Positions 1 through 14,468 are shown, counted from the first letter of the stretch. The stretch is DNA of 64,000 bases from Takifugu bimaculatus (GCA_004026145.2 CP034989.1:3176134-3240133), one strand, 5' to 3'. Program-made: numbers and translations. Notes: generated by a model from the letters alone, not told the origin.

Positions 1-2896
1 TCCTTATAAAGCATCTGACCCTAAGAGAAGTGCCGGGTCATCATCGTTAGCGAATGTTATCGGCGGGTGCTGTTCAGGCCTCACAGAAACTCAGCAATTC
101 CTTGTCTTTCGGCCGGCATTGAAACACTTTTCCCGCGTGAATATTCTGTGTAATCAAAGACTGCTGGGACCGGGAGAAGGGCAGCCTACTTCACCACAAG
201 AAGAGTGTGCACGGCTGATTTGCACGTCAGTGGGCGGGGCCGGTGAGGCGCGCTGAGTCACTGCTGGCTGCGAAACTAAAGGTGGTTAAAGGTTGAGCCG
301 AGTGTCTTTGGTTTTTGCCCACTTTTGCCCCAGAATGGCGAGTGAGTCCAGCCTATAATACTGCAATGGCACATTCTTGTTGGACCACTCTCTGAGTGGT
401 GAGGGACTGAACAATGCGCTATAACCCCCCCCCTCCGTGTTTAACCGAGCGAAGGGCGCATTAGCGAGCGCAGGCTCTGGCTCTCGATCGGTGGTCAGCC
501 CGGCGTGTCTGTTTCATCTCAAACTCGACAGCAGGCCAGGACGTCAGCGCGAACGCACGGGCTCTCCAGTGTTTGCGCGAGGCGATCTGCCAACCCGAGC
601 GCGGCGTCCAAGTGCAGCCGCAGGAATCCGTTGGAGAGAAGAAGAGGCTGATTTCAGACAGAGCGAACACGTCCGGCAGATCCTCGGGGACCCGCTCCGG
701 TCCTCCATTGTGCGTGTGGTGGATATCGTTGGGCAAAAGAATCAATTTTGTGCATCAGCGGAGCCAGGGCCGACGTGCCGGGGCCCTCGTTGCGGCCCCG
801 TGGTGGTTATGTTGCAGCGGTACGGTAATCTGGTCCGTCTCCTGTGGGATTCTGATTGAGTCTGAAGCCTTTCAGATTAACCCCGAGACCTCCGGGCTCC
901 CCGCGGGGGCCACGTCAAAGAGTGAGGGTCGCCGCATGGTCATGTTTACTCAGAGAATCCTGGAGCGTGCCGAAACCCCACGCGGTCCCCCTTTTCCGTC
1001 CCCTGTACCCCATTTGCCGGTTCTCCAGGCCAGGCTGACCGTGAGCCAGACCCTGACTGGACCCCAGGCCACATCTGGATGCAATTCCCCCTCCTTTATT
1101 CCTCCTTCAACTCCTTCAGCTTGAGGGAGAATGGGAGAATTTAATATAACCTAAATCAAAGGAAGATGAAATTGTAACACGGAAATGCCCCCCCCCCTTT
1201 TATATTTCCCGTCTTCCACTGTTGCAGCTCTGCTGAAGCTGTTGACCGTCAAATCGGCGGATTCTGACATTTGTGACATATTTATGCGCGTATTTGTGGC
1301 CCCGCGGGATTAGGCGGAGGGAGCGCAGCTACGTTGCCGGGCCCCGCTCGAAACAGCCGCTCACATTTCATTTCGGATCGCGCGGAACCTGCCAATAGTG
1401 GGGAGGGACCACGTGCGTCCCAGGCATCAGGTGCCGCCAACTTTACGTGGTTTTACGTCAGGATTAGCGCGCCGTCGTCTCATTAATGTCGTATTTTAGC
1501 ACTCCGGAGAGGCTTTCTCTTCTGATTGACCTCGCTGGGGTCAAAAGAGGTTTTTGAGTTGAGGTGGAAACGTGGAGGAAAACTAAGGTGACACCTGTCA
1601 CGTCCCGTTAGGGCGTTTTCCCTGCTCTCGGAGGGCGAGGAGGCGCTGCCACGGTGAATGAGCGCTTTTGTGTGCGTGTAGGTGCGCTCGCCAGGGGACG
1701 GCAGCGGTCAAACCGCAGCCGCCCGCAGGGGATTTGCAGGATATCACGTTCGGGCCCTGTGATCCGGTCGGAGACGGACAAACCAGAACCAGCTGGGAGA
1801 CGTCAGAGGCCGTCGACTGGGTTTTGTCTTCGCGGGCGCTGTGGAAAAGCGGAGGGAAGGAAGATCTAGCGAAGCGAACAGCGTGGGAACGGGAAGCGGA
1901 GGAGAACGATACGGGAGAGTTGAGGCTTTCGCTTTGTTGACTGATGTTTGCTGGCTTCTGATTTGGGCCACAAACCCAATTTAAATGACATTGGGGTGGT
2001 CTGTTGGGCTGTTTTTTTTAAATCTTGGAAAGGCATTCTTTGTGCACAACCAAGCATTCTTCTCAGCTACGACACCCAGATGAAATCCTTCTAATTTGGA
2101 GAAACGTTTCAACCGCACGATGAATCAATTGAAGGAATCTCCAATGAAAACAGCTCCACGTTCCTTTGGCCGTCCCTGGAGTTCATGAACAAACCAAACA
2201 GGACTTAGCAAAATAAACAGGGATATTAGTTTTTGAAGGTCGGGCCAGATAACTGACCCTAAAGGAACGTTTGCCTACAATTTAGATGCGTAGGGAAGAG
2301 TTTTGAAGGTAGTATTTAACTGCTAAAGGATGCTAAAAGCTCAACATTTGCAGCTCTACTGGGAAGCTTCTCAGGGACATAAAGGTTTCCACCAGGGTTC
2401 CTCTCATCAGATTATGGGCAGGAGGTCAGAGGTCCTACATCAGAAAGCCCCCCCGTCCCCCACCCGTGCTATTTCTTCCTGTTTCTGTCCAGACGTCAAC
2501 ATTATCAGCTCTGTCAGGTCCACAGACAGCGGAGGTCTGGGACCCTCTTCCTGACCTGCCCATCGGTTTCCCAGAGGAATCCTCCTAATGAGACGCTATA
2601 GGGAACAGATGCAGAGAGAGCAGCCTGGACAAAAACAACCTGCCACAACCGCTTAATGATCCCGCGCGCACACGCACGGTCGTGTCAGCGAGGCTTCCTG
2701 GGCTGCTTGTTTGTGTGTGTTGGTGGATATGCCAACACAATAGAGCAATTAGACGTGTTTACGCCAGTCTTCATGCTGCGTGCGCCAATAAACAGCCCGG
2801 ACTTGTTCTTGGGTTTTTTCCTTATCTTTCAGACAAAACAATTTATTCATGTCAACCCCCGTGTTCATCCGAGACCCTCTCCAGGTTGAGAAACGG

Positions 2897-2898
<2 letters not shown>

Positions 2899-2933
<35 letters not shown>
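2899..2933. repeat. (GT)n microsatellite
   Basis: About 17 uninterrupted GT units. Confidence 0.95.
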
Positions 2934-2934
<1 letters not shown>

Positions 2935-3192
2935 TATTGGCGACTTCTGGCTTTCGTTTCCCCGTGCAGCGAACCCCTCAGCACCTGATATGAAATTTCA
3001 GGAAGCGCGGTGCCTCTCAGAACAATATCTGCCCTTTTCCAAAGAGACAGAGGGGTTTATTATTACAGTGCGGCAGTAATATTAGCTGCCAAGTGTGTGC
3101 ACGGCAAGAATAATGTCCCATCCGTGGCTTCAGTCGCACATGGTGGCTGCTTAAGCCCGCCCTCCTTGGGAAACGACCTCAGAGGCTGCTGC

Positions 3193-3210
3193 GTGTGTGT
3201 GTGTGTGTGT
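3193..3210. repeat. (GT)9 microsatellite
   Basis: Short GT run 260 bp after the previous one. Confidence 0.85.
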
Positions 3211-4944
3211 TTGTGTAGTGCGGTTTGTTTGCATCCATCGAGAGTTGGATCGGAACAAAAGGAATCGTTAACAAAACAAGGGGTTGAATATAAGCGGAGG
3301 AGTCACGGTAAAGAGGTGCTCCAGATGTGGGTTCACACACCATCAATCAGGCATCAGCAGGGGCACCCTTCTTAACATTGCACACCCCTTTTGTTTTCCT
3401 AATACTTTTTATCGTCCTGGCTTCCGTCTTGTCCCAGCGAGAGAGCTCGTCCGACCGGAGGAGAAAGACGATCCAGACAATAGACGTGAGCGCATACCAG
3501 CTGTTAGCAACCGTCAGCTAGCGCTTACCTCAGCTCCGGATCGGGCCGCGGACGAAATGCAAAACAGACACCCAGGCAGGCTCGCCGCATCTGGATGCAG
3601 AAGCTTCGCCTTGAGATTCTGGCAAGGCATCATGGGAGGCCCCCTTTTTCATGTTTACATTGAGGTTTATGAAGGTTTAGCATGTTGATGTATGCGCTCT
3701 GGCAGGTGCCGAAGGTGGAATATAGTCATCGCTCAAAGCCGCGGACACAACACACACACCTGCGGCGGAGGCTTTCTGATACGGCAGCGTTCGTTCCTTT
3801 GCCTCTCAGCGGCTCGGTTTATGCGTCGGAATGTTGTTTTGGAACGTCGGCGCTCGGCTGGCAGCAGGCGGGAGCTGGGATGTGTGGCACAATGAAACAG
3901 CTGGATCCCACCCAGATCCAAACGCTTACAACAAAGTGAAACCGCGAAGGGGAAAATAAAGCTCAAAAGGTCTGTAAATGTCAGGAGCGCTTGTTGTTTT
4001 TTTCACAAATTTGCACAAACGCGAACAGTCGCGCCCTTTTTAACCTTTTCCGACCCCCCCTGAGGAAACCTGAACAAGGCAGCTGTCCAATCAGCACAAC
4101 TGAATCCGCACTTGACAAGTATTAAATGCTTTCTAACAGCCCTGCAATCGCATCGATCCCGCCTGTCCGTATTGATGAAGTCATAAATAAAGACGGCGTC
4201 ACGGGAAGAGCGATGGCCAGGTTTCAGGGACCATCCCGGCGCCGCCCAGGTGCTGCCGGCGTCTCCTTCCCGACTGAACAATCGAAGACGAGCCGGGAGG
4301 AAATGGAGGAATCTGTTTCAGGCGATTCATCTAAGGAGAAAATTACAGTATTGATTTTCATTAAGGCGAGCGGCCGCTCGTGAAAGGAAATTCATTAAGA
4401 GAACTCCTGGAGTCGGACGCCCTTTTGCTACTCTGTCTCTCCTCCCGCGGCACAAACAAGATACATGAAAGATTCCCAGGTCTCACAATCGGACCGGACG
4501 CTGGAGCGGAGTCAGAATGATGAAGCCCGGAAATAAAAAAGTACATTTCCACCAGTTAATGGACATTAGCTGCAGATGCTCAAATGATGCTTTATGTTCG
4601 CCATAAAAGTGGAGCTTCACTTTTCACTCATTTGCTTTTTTGCCTTCCTTTGATGCGAAGCTTAAACCTTCAAAGGCCTGACGTGCATTCCTTTTATTCT
4701 CTCCTTGTGTCTGCAAGCGTTCCCACCTGTGCGTTCGGTTTCGCCCCCCCCACCTCACAGTTAAGCATGAATGACGGGACAGTTTTAATGCCGGGTTATT
4801 GCGAGGAGGAGAGGGATCGGATATCAGAGGGAGTGGGCTGGGGAATGTTTTCATCATGGGATTGGACGTGTAATTAGCCCGGACACGCTGCTAGGATAAA
4901 AACCTAATCAAAGACAATGCGTCTGTGTTTGGCTTTGTGTTCCA

Positions 4945-4958
4945 CCACTAGGGGGCGC
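4945..4958 (+). promoter_or_regulatory. CTCF-type motif (forward)
   Basis: CCACTAGGGGGCGC matches the vertebrate CTCF core consensus CCASYAGRKGGCRS at every position. About 20 kb upstream of sema3a. Binding is not shown by sequence alone. Confidence 0.55.
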
Positions 4959-7794
4959 ATAGATGGAGGTTTAGGAATGGAGACGCTCTCGGGTCGTCTA
5001 CGGCGCGCCAGTGGGCGACTGATATCCGACGGCCCTCCTGACACATCTGTAATCATCAGTCACTCCGCACGTGATGTTTTGATGGATAAACAAAGCTTTA
5101 TCCACTTTAACTCTCATATCCCCTCAAGGCCAAAGACGGCAACAGCTAAACCTCAAGTCACCCTCAAACAGGACGATGAAAGGTCACCTCGTGACCTCTG
5201 GCACCGTTCAAGCTGTTTTCTGTTCCACCAGAGCGGCGGGGTGTAACTCATAATGTCAGGCTTCCCTTAAAGCGCGTCGGACCCACTGACCTCGGCGGTG
5301 GTGCGGGTAACGCCACAGAGACACCAGTTCTGGCGAACGGAAAAGCACCTGGCGTTGGCGGGGAGGGGGGGGGGGCGGTGAGGGGTGGGGGATCGATAGG
5401 ACGGTGGACAGAAGGCCGATGCAATCAGGGTGCGGAATGAGGCGCGCTGGAAGCCTGCTGAGGCAGCACCGGCGCCTTCGACTTGTCCTCCGGGCAGGGA
5501 ACGGCGTCCTGCCGACACAACAGAACGATGTAACAAGCGGTTCATTTCCCCCCCGCCGTTTATCTGCCCCCCCCATCCTCCCGCGCGCACGACACAAGTG
5601 AATCTGCTGCATTTAGGGCCCTGAAATCACAGCCTGGCAGTATTTTAATAGGAGTGTCTGAGACAGAGATGGATGCATTCCATTTGAAATGTAGCGCAAA
5701 GAGAAAAGGCTTCTTTTTTAACAGGAACAGAACTGCTGTTTAAGCGTAGCGCTATTGACGTGCATGTGCGGCGTAATTAGTCAGACCAAGAGATTCCACT
5801 TGGGTCTCAGGAATGTGCACGTTTGTAGTGCAAAAAGCGTTTGAGCAGAATCTCACCTCAAATCCCCCCAAACACTGACCCTTCTCTGGTAGCCGCTAAG
5901 TTCCGCTAAGCTAACCTGGTTCCCAGGCAGAACAGGCTGAAACAAGCACCTTTTGGATGCAATAACACAAGTATTTTTTTTTTTTTTTGGAGGGGGTGTG
6001 GGTCGCTCGACCCGGTGCAGGAAGGGCCATTGTTGTTCTGACATTTTCAGCGGAAATTTGAATTTATGAGAACGTTTCAGGCCAGATAGCAAGAACTCCA
6101 GTCTAATTTTAACCCCCGGACGACGTCCCCTTGGTTTTTATACGAGGAAATCTGAGGTGGGCTCCAAAGTCTCGTGATTCCCCCAGCAGGATATTGCACC
6201 GAGTCCTGGGGCAACATGCTGTAAAGGTTTTGCTGGCATCTGAGGGGTGTGAAATATAATATTGCCACTTTTGTTCATCAATTTAAGACTTTGGTGCTTC
6301 TTGATTTCATGCCTGGAAAGCCAGAGCCTCTATTATTACAGCTCGTGTCTGATTAAAAGATTTGGCGACATTCTTCCGGTTATCGGAGCTTAAAGACGGC
6401 GGTTCGTTGCATATGTATGTCCGAGGGAGCGTGAGCGTGCATGCAGGCCGGGCCCAGCGACTCGGTAGCGTGAAATCTTGCGGTAAGTCCACTCAGGTCA
6501 AACTGTCTCCTGGGGAGCGTAAGTGGAAAGTAAATGCTGCCAGTTTGGACATCAGGCTACGACAACTGCTCTCAGCAACATCTCGTCTGACAGCCCCATT
6601 AACGCCGACGCCAGCGCGCACGCACGCAAGCGGCGGACGGACAGACACGCGGGGCCAAATGCTGAAGGAACCGCGCTCGCTCGCACGGGAGAACACACAG
6701 AAGGCGTCGCCGCAGGCGAGGAGGGTCGCCATTAGCTTGAATGCTATAAGTAACGTAAAGATTTGGGTGTTTTTAGCAACGGGGATCTTTGAGGTTTACC
6801 CACGATTGTTTGATTCCCCCTATTCCTGCCTGGCGTCCACTTGTTAACCTTTGGGTTTAGCGCCAGCCCGCCCGATGGTTCACATTTCTGTGTGATCAGG
6901 AGTCTTGATTTATGCCGCCACACTCGCCATCTCCCATCTCGGCTTTGATTCATTTGGCGGATGGCGGCCGTGCAGACGCCCAGGTGGTTTTCATCAGTTC
7001 TGTTGGAGGGAGTTTAACGTTCACCTAAGCTTTTCCATACGCCGAGGTGCCCTTTCTCCTCCGCTCGGGTTTCACCTTATTGGCACTGATGATCCTGAAC
7101 TCACATTCATGAGCCAGTAAAAGAGTCCCGGTAGCCGCTCTGTGTGACAGCGCTCGCAATTGCTATTGCTAGCTTAGCGGCAGCCAGGGATTATTCTCAG
7201 TGCAGCCAGTTGTGAGCCTCCTTTTTTACGCCGCTTTAGGGTTGACTGTGTTTCCAGTAGCGCGTCGCTAATTAGCACTGGGTGCCTGTGGGAAAGTCCC
7301 AGTAATTGTCGGAACTTTGAGCGACAGTGACAGGAATTTGCGGCGCGCTGTCAGCTGCACGTTGGAGACGGGACCCTCCTTGTACATCTTTCATGCCTGC
7401 CTAGATTCTGGTTGCCACGGCGGCGGGTCGGCCATTCGCTCGTGGAAGCCTCCCCCGTCCCCGGCTAATCCCCGTTCTGGTGTGTCAACACATGGTCATG
7501 GCGAGCAGATGACGCCTCCTCCGGCTTTAAGTGCAGAACGGAGCCCGTTTATTGTTTGCCAGTGGAGTTTTTGTCTTTTCTCTCTGCCGTGCGTCGTGAG
7601 CCGGCCTTAATCCCATAGTTCTAATGGTTAGCAGACACCTGTCGGTATGTAGCGCCACTCTATACTGTGAGAGGGGATACTTGACCTTCCGGGGGCCACC
7701 GGCCAGCACTCCAGTCTGCTGCGAAGCCCGGCTGAATTCACGTCTCTCACTTTAGCAGCCGCTGGCCCCACTTTAGGAAATCGGGCCCATCGTC

Positions 7795-7834
7795 TTTTAC
7801 TTTTCTTTTCTTTTTTTTCTTTTCTTTTTTTTTA
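7795..7834. repeat. polypyrimidine (CTTTT)n-like tract
   Basis: Almost pure T/C stretch of about 40 nt (TTTTCTTTTC units). Confidence 0.8.
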
Positions 7835-8693
7835 CGTCGATGCACCTGGAACAATTTTATTTGGCGCGGCTGGAAATATTCAAGATGGGAGGAGAAGGGG
7901 ACATTTGTTCCACGGCGGAATGACCCTGTTGGCTTCTTTGGTCCTGAGCGGTGCCAGAACACTTTTTTTTCATTGGTTTCCCAGTCAGAGCTTGTTAGGT
8001 TGAAAGGACTGGCTGCACTTTGTGTGGCTCCTGAGAGCTTTATGACACTGGCCCAGAGTTTCCCTTTAATTCTCACATTTCTCTGTAATTTACCTCTGTT
8101 ACCTCTTTTATTCTTTCCTTAATTACACCAAAAATGCTCCCTTAAACCCACAGAAATCCTTCGCAAACGGTGCAAAAATCACCAGAATCCGGCTGCAGAC
8201 ACGTCTGTGCTGCTTTCTCCATCCACCCTCAGACACACAATAGGCTTTTTATTCTCCGCCCAGCCCGCCGCCGCCGCCGCGTCCACATGGGGGATCATAA
8301 CATGTCATCAGCATAATTAAGCCGTTTCGTTCCGAACGTGTCGCGCGCTTTATGGGACGCCGCCGTCGCTTCACCTCAGCGAGCTCAAAGAAAGGAGGAC
8401 GAGAAAAATAGCAACCGCGACGTTCCACACGACGCAATTACCATCAATCACGCCCGAGTCCGCCTCAAGGTGGCCGTTCCTGCGGCGCGGACAGGGGGTC
8501 CTCCATCAGCTCCGAGGATGAAAGATCCCATTGGCCCTAATGGCGTCCGCGGTCTAGCGCCCGTCCATTGACTCTCATCGTGCCCTTGAGGAGCTAATAA
8601 ACTTCTGCTGGACGCGGAGCATTAGGTGTCATCACCAAGTGAGATCACAGCCTTCGTCTAAACACATAAATCTGTGACGTATCGTCACCGCTA

Positions 8694-8702
8694 GCCGCCG
8701 CT

Positions 8703-8733
<31 letters not shown>
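8694..8733. repeat. (GCC)13 trinucleotide repeat
   Basis: Thirteen GCC units with one CTG-type interruption near the start; a CCG/CGG-class repeat in non-coding DNA. Confidence 0.95.
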
Positions 8734-8735
<2 letters not shown>

Positions 8736-9971
8736 GCAGTGCTCCTTTTAGCGAAACGGGGGTTAAAACTGGGAGGGGGGGCGTTTTAATTTTTCCTGGG
8801 CTTCTTCTCAAAACCACTTCTCTTCTCTGTCATCCATCACCAGCGCGCCTGGGTTTTACACACTGTAATCAGCCGGTCTGAGGGTCTTCCTGGGAGCTTT
8901 TACGGGCCTAAAAAAGGGAACCGACTCCGGTTCATCCCACCCCCGGCGCAGAGCATTCCACAGCCTGGAGAGGTGTCGGCTAATTAGTCAGCTGACCCTT
9001 TGGGGTTAAAGGTCGGCGGCGCACCTCGCCTCAGGGGACCCTCGGTGATATTTTAAGAAGTTTTGACTGTAGTTACTGAAAACAGAAAAGAAACCCCCTG
9101 AAGGCACCACAGGCTGCGTTAGATGCAGCACCCGGGGGGGGGGGGGGGCACTGACAGGCAAGGGAGCCCCCACAATTCCCTGCTCTGGGGTGAGGAAAGG
9201 CGTATGGACGGTGTAGTTTATGATCCGGCGAGATACGTGCGGTCGTGACAAAAAGGCTTTTCTGGCGAGACTGGGAATTACGGCACTTCCAGCGGCTGGG
9301 CCACGGAGGTCAGGGGGGGCCGGACGGGTAACCGTAAACCCCGTTTCCTCACAGCTGCCTGCACCGGCTCCAAATTACAGCAGTGAAATGTGAGTTCTGA
9401 CGTGCAGGAGCTTCAGGTTTGAGGGCTATTAGCTTGTTAAAATCCATCAAACCGTCCGTTGACTTTAATGCCGTGTCGGTGGAGTCCGGCTCAGAGGTGC
9501 CGAGAACAGGTGAAGTGGAAGAACCCGGGAAAAGAAACAGGCCGCAAATCTGGAAAGCGCATTAACCAGCCTCGGCCTCTGCCTGTATATCGTCACTACC
9601 TTTTGACAGGCGATCCCTGACAAGCATAAATCTATAACAGAGCTCCCCCCTGTATCCCGCCCGCCCGCCCGCCACCCAGGAGGAACTTGGAACGCCCGCG
9701 ATCCGCTTCGCCCCGAGGGCGCGGATGACCGAGCGCATTACCGACCTCGCTGGAGCTGGAGGCCTGACGCGTATCCGTGCGTAGCTGCTGCTGTCGCTGC
9801 TCTCGGCCGCACGATCGTCGCTCTATGAACTGGTTTGAACCAGCTGACCATCAGGAGGCCGAACTGGAGCGCCACCCTGACTGATGGGTCCGTTTTATTA
9901 CGAGTGGCAGTCCCCCTCCAGGGACACATACCTATCTCCGTGATGGATGGAGACTTTAGCCGTGACAGAGA

Positions 9972-10021
9972 CCCCCCCCCCCACACACACACACAGACCA
10001 CCCCCCCCCCCCCCCCCCCCC
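9972..10021. repeat. poly-C / CA / poly-C compound repeat
   Basis: C11, then about seven CA units, then GACCA and a run of 21 C (10001-10021). Confidence 0.95.
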
Positions 10022-10130
10022 GCCTGTGTTGGGGGGGTGTGTGTGAAGAGCGTCGCCCCTTTTTTTCAGCCCTGCAAACAGTTAAAGTGTGAGTGGAAAG
10101 TCAAAAGTTCAGGCTGAAGATGTTGGGTGG

Positions 10131-10134
<4 letters not shown>

Positions 10135-10176
<42 letters not shown>

Positions 10177-10182
10177 TGTGTG
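10135..10182. repeat. (TG)n microsatellite
   Basis: About 24 TG units with a single A interruption at 10170; a shorter TG run follows at 10340-10358. Confidence 0.95.
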
Positions 10183-13100
10183 GTTATTTGTCTCCTCTCC
10201 GTCTGCGGCGGATGCCAGTGAGCGAGCGAGCGCCGCGGCGGCCCGCCAGTCAGGAGGTTTGGGAAGTGTGAAAGTAAGTTTGCGGGCGCTAAGTTGTCAA
10301 CCAGCCATCAGGCAGCGGCGCGGCCGTAATGAGCTCAGCGTGTGTGTGTGTGTGTGTGCTGCTCAGAGACAGATTACTTGTCCGCACACTTCTGGGGTGA
10401 GTGTGTGTGACGGAGCGCTCCTTTTGTTGCCCCCCTGTTGAATACACGGAACCAGAAAAGCTTTATTTAACCCCCAAACTGGGCAAATGTGGGATCAATA
10501 AGAGCCTGAACTTCCATCCTTGAACAGAGGTCACCGCTGTCGTCACTTTGCTGCTGTTGCGTGTTTAAAACCACAACCCATCGATTCATATGTGGTCCTT
10601 AGCTTTATAAACGCCTGATGGATGGCCGCGGGCGCCACGGGAGCGGGCGCTCCGCCTGATGGATGCTCGGCCGGGATAGCATGTCAGTATCGACAAGCAG
10701 CGATGCTGCGTCAAAACACACGTGCGCATCGATCGGTTTATGCAGATGAATCCAGCAGGAGGGTCAGAGGCCCCCCCGGGGGCGCCAGTATGGTGATGTA
10801 AATGTCAGTCAAGGTTACAGCAGTCTGCAACATGAGTGTTTTGGAAAGGCTGGAGCTAAAACTTTAGCATGCTGCTGCCTCTTTCAGGTGCGGGCTAGCT
10901 GCTAGCACACACCAAGGCTGTGTTTATGTTACAGTTCGGCGTTATAATCATGACGTGTAAACTGATTTATGACACGACGTCTTGGGCTGGACGAATACAG
11001 GCCGCCTCTCTTCTTCTGTGGTCTTTGGTGAGCTAGGCGAGCGTAGCGCTGCAACTCGGATTTGCTTTGTCTCCTCTCGTTCCAGTATTCCTTCAGCGGG
11101 GCGCAGCGTTTCCTTCCAAAACAGTCCCCCAACCACATCCTACAGCAGCTTTAACCATCAGCACCGCTAACGTACAGGAAACACGGGAGAGACGTGTAAC
11201 TGGTCTGGCTGGTAGCCACGCCAGCTAAGATCTGTGGAGGTTTTTTTTTCTTTTTTGGCTGACGTGGTCGTATTAGCTTGAAACCAACCACTAAACTAGC
11301 GTCTACAGTAACACTGTTTTCATTGTTTCTGTTGCTACATCCGTTAACAGTTCTGCTTGTTGTCATCTAGCACCTCTTAGCGGGATTGCTAATAAACAGA
11401 GGCGCTAATGTGTACGCATCATCTGACCTCCGGTGTACCTTTCCTCCCCAGTTCCCTCAGTTTTTACCACATTAATTGCTGCTCTTATCTGATGAATCCC
11501 CCAGACCACATCAGATATTTGATCCGGGTGATCTCACCAGGCTGGCGTGTTATCGCCCGATAACAAAGGTTAATACTATTTCCTGTGGGCGTGCTTCCTG
11601 TTTGGATATGGCGTAGCCGCGTCCACGCCGGTGGTTTGAATAACATTGTGACAGTGAGTGTGTGGAAACAGTAAACCGCAACTTTGATTAATGCTGCTCA
11701 CATGTGAACGGGTACATCTGGTTACCATAGTGAGTTAACCCCCCCAGTTTAGCACCTCTGCTTGGAGAGGAGTGCGCGTATCATCCACACACCTGCGCGC
11801 CCTGCGAGGAGAGGAAGGGTAGAGGGTGGATCACATGTCTTCATGGCTGTCCTGCAGTAAATTTAAAACGGGGGGCAATTTCCTGAGGCCCAATTAGCAG
11901 AAAATTGGTCCTGTCTGTTGGAGTGACTCTCCAGGGAGGGGAGAGGGAGCGCTGTGTTTCTACCGTCACACTGCAGAGCTCGAAACAAATACTGGAAAAA
12001 GACCGTAGCCACGCAATTTACCCCGTAAAGATAAAGAGCCTCTCTTTGTGCCCCTGAAGACCTCACTCATACGGCTAATCAGGCACATGAAATATGCATC
12101 CACCCATCAAAACGTTAATAATGTACGCATGAAAGTAGGGTGGGCGTTAGCGGGAAATGCTAGTTCAAATTAGCATCTGTAGCTTTGGTTGAAATCAAAG
12201 TTGTGTTTGGAAATGTAATCCAGACTGGGCTTTATCTACTGTAAACTCTGCGATGCTAATGTTAACGGCTGCCAGAACAGTTGCTGTGAATGCTGGGCAA
12301 TATCCGACCCCCGTGGGACACTTCTGCTGCGTATCGGTGGTATGCAAACATTTCAAGGGGACGCGCTCGATGGGCCAAAGGCAAACAGAAGGAGGTGCGA
12401 GAAGTTGGAAGCTGGCGCTGCGATTGACTTTCCCCGCATAGCAACCGACGCTTCCGCGCCTCTCCCGAATCAATTTTTACGCTTATGCTGGGAAAAATTC
12501 CTCCCTCTCTGTCATCTCTGAATGGCAGAACAACCGGATAATTAAGCAGGCGAAATCTCCGCGCGGAGATCTGCTGAGCTTTAATTCCAGAATAATGAAG
12601 AATTGATAAGAGAGACGGCGGAGTGACGGATGCTCCTGGACGGCCTCCAGCGGCTCCACATGGAGCTCCGCGTGTGTTCGCCACAGTCGATTCACGCGCA
12701 CTCTGTGCCCCGGAGGGCTTCGGCTATTGACCGCGGCGATGATGGACTCGGAGAGACGCGCGGGGAGGACCGGGTCAATGCCATCCCAGTTCGGGATCGA
12801 CCCGTCCCGGATGCTTGTCACTCACCAATAATGCGAGCGCCGGGATTGATGCCCACGCACGGGCGCGTCGTTACACCAGAACTCATTAACCTCAACTCAC
12901 CATTGACTGACGCAACCCTCCCGTAATTAAACCAACAATGGTTTGTCCCATTTTTGTGTTACATTACAGTGCAACACATTTTCGCTGCCTAGTTGCAATA
13001 TTGGTGATATATAAGGGGGGTAGGGGGGGGCGTTTGCTAGTTATTTGCACAACAAGCTAGGTCTTACTTCAAATATTAGCCTGCTGATCACTGCGAGGAC

Positions 13101-14468
13101 TCGAAAGAGGCTGAAATGTTGCCGTTTGTCCGTTCCTTGAAGGAGAATGTCCCTCTGCGGCTGCGATAAAGGCAGGAGATCCATTATTGTCTTCTTCCTT
13201 GTTGTTCTTGGCTGATAAGATTCAGCTCCATCCTCTCATCCATCTAATTATCTGTCTACCTGCCTGCCTCGTCCATCGCCACCCTCCGCTATTGTTACTC
13301 ACTCCGGGCAGGACAAACACGACTCGCTGACCTCCCCCCCATTAGAGACCTCGGAATAAAAAGGAAACCGTGACCCTTTTTACCCGCTACACTCGAGGTC
13401 ACTGGTGGCCACTGTTTCAATGCCACATGCATTCTATCATTAGATTAGCAGATAATGGCGGCTTGTGCCGGCGTCTTTCTGAGGATTTCTGCCTCCGAAT
13501 TAACGCCAGATCCTCCAGAATCCTCCCTCGAGTCATGGGATGGTTCCCCTTGAGCTAGCCTGGCTAGCAGCAACAGGCTCGGATTTGGCAGGTAGAAAGA
13601 AAGGGTTAATATCTAATCAGTCGCTCCTCCAAGCTTCTTCAAAGATCTCCAGGAGAGCTCGACCTGGATTAGTCCAAAGCTCCAACTCCAGGCGACAGTT
13701 GTACTTTTCAGAGGCATCCAGTCTTATCATCTTCCCTTTTTTCTTTGCTAAGTAGGATTGCTTTCTGTCATTAACACTCAGGCGACTCACAATGGGTCCT
13801 ATTCTCCTGGTGATTGAGGTGTGGGTTTTATGTTATACCCCCCCTCACCCCACCCCCACCCCCCCGATGCACAAGGAGGTAATTTCTCCTGCAGCGCTCC
13901 ATTATCAAGCTGGGGATATTAGCCTCCGAGGTAGAGCTCGCCAGTGGAGTGGACGTTAAGTGACAAAGTATGTGCATATGTGGAGAACATCAGTGAATAT
14001 GGGGGGTGTGTGTTATGGGGGGGGGGGGTATCGCATTCCCAACTGGGTGGCTGCTGCCATCCTGTCCAAGAACAAAGGGGTGTTTATGTCGAGCCTGACT
14101 GATTTAGTTTTTATTAATGTCTTACCTCGCTCCCTCCCCCACGGCGTTGCCCCTCCCCCGCGTTAAAGGAACCGAAAAAAGGTGCTGGGGGAGGGGAGGG
14201 GGGGTACACTGATTTCTTCTGCATTTGTCTGCCACCCTCCAACAAACACCAGCATCGCCATGCAGGGTGGGCCTCCCTGAGAGGTGTCATGTCTTCTCCT
14301 GGAACCCCCCCCCCCCCCAAAGCCATTTACTCAGTGGAAAAGGTTAATTAGTCAAAACGCCGGCGGTGTTATTTCAGCTGAAACCAGAAGCACTAACGGA
14401 CTTGATATTAAACAGACAAGAGATTACTGTGATGATATACGCTGTGGATTCTATGGGATATCGTCTAA

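Larger units (their letters stand above)
1..4944. other. intergenic sequence, no gene recognised
   Basis: Contains two GT repeats and several short open frames in GC-rich stretches (for example 437-859 and 573-1124). These show no domain, no splice pattern and unnatural composition. No RNA gene seen. Confidence 0.6.
4959..14468. other. intergenic sequence, repeat-bearing
   Basis: No supported gene. Holds the GCC repeat, the poly-C/CA/TG cluster and homopolymer runs of G or C (5366-5375, 9136-9148, 14018-14028). Conserved enhancers of sema3a could lie here but cannot be recognised without alignment. Confidence 0.6.

Noticed and set aside
437..1124. Overlapping ORFs of 140 and 183 codons
   Set aside because: GC-rich chance frames on both strands with no recognisable domain, and they overlap each other.
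12262..12821. Minus-strand ORFs of 140 and 112 codons
   Set aside because: Overlap each other in different frames, Arg/Ser/Pro-rich chance composition, no known motif.
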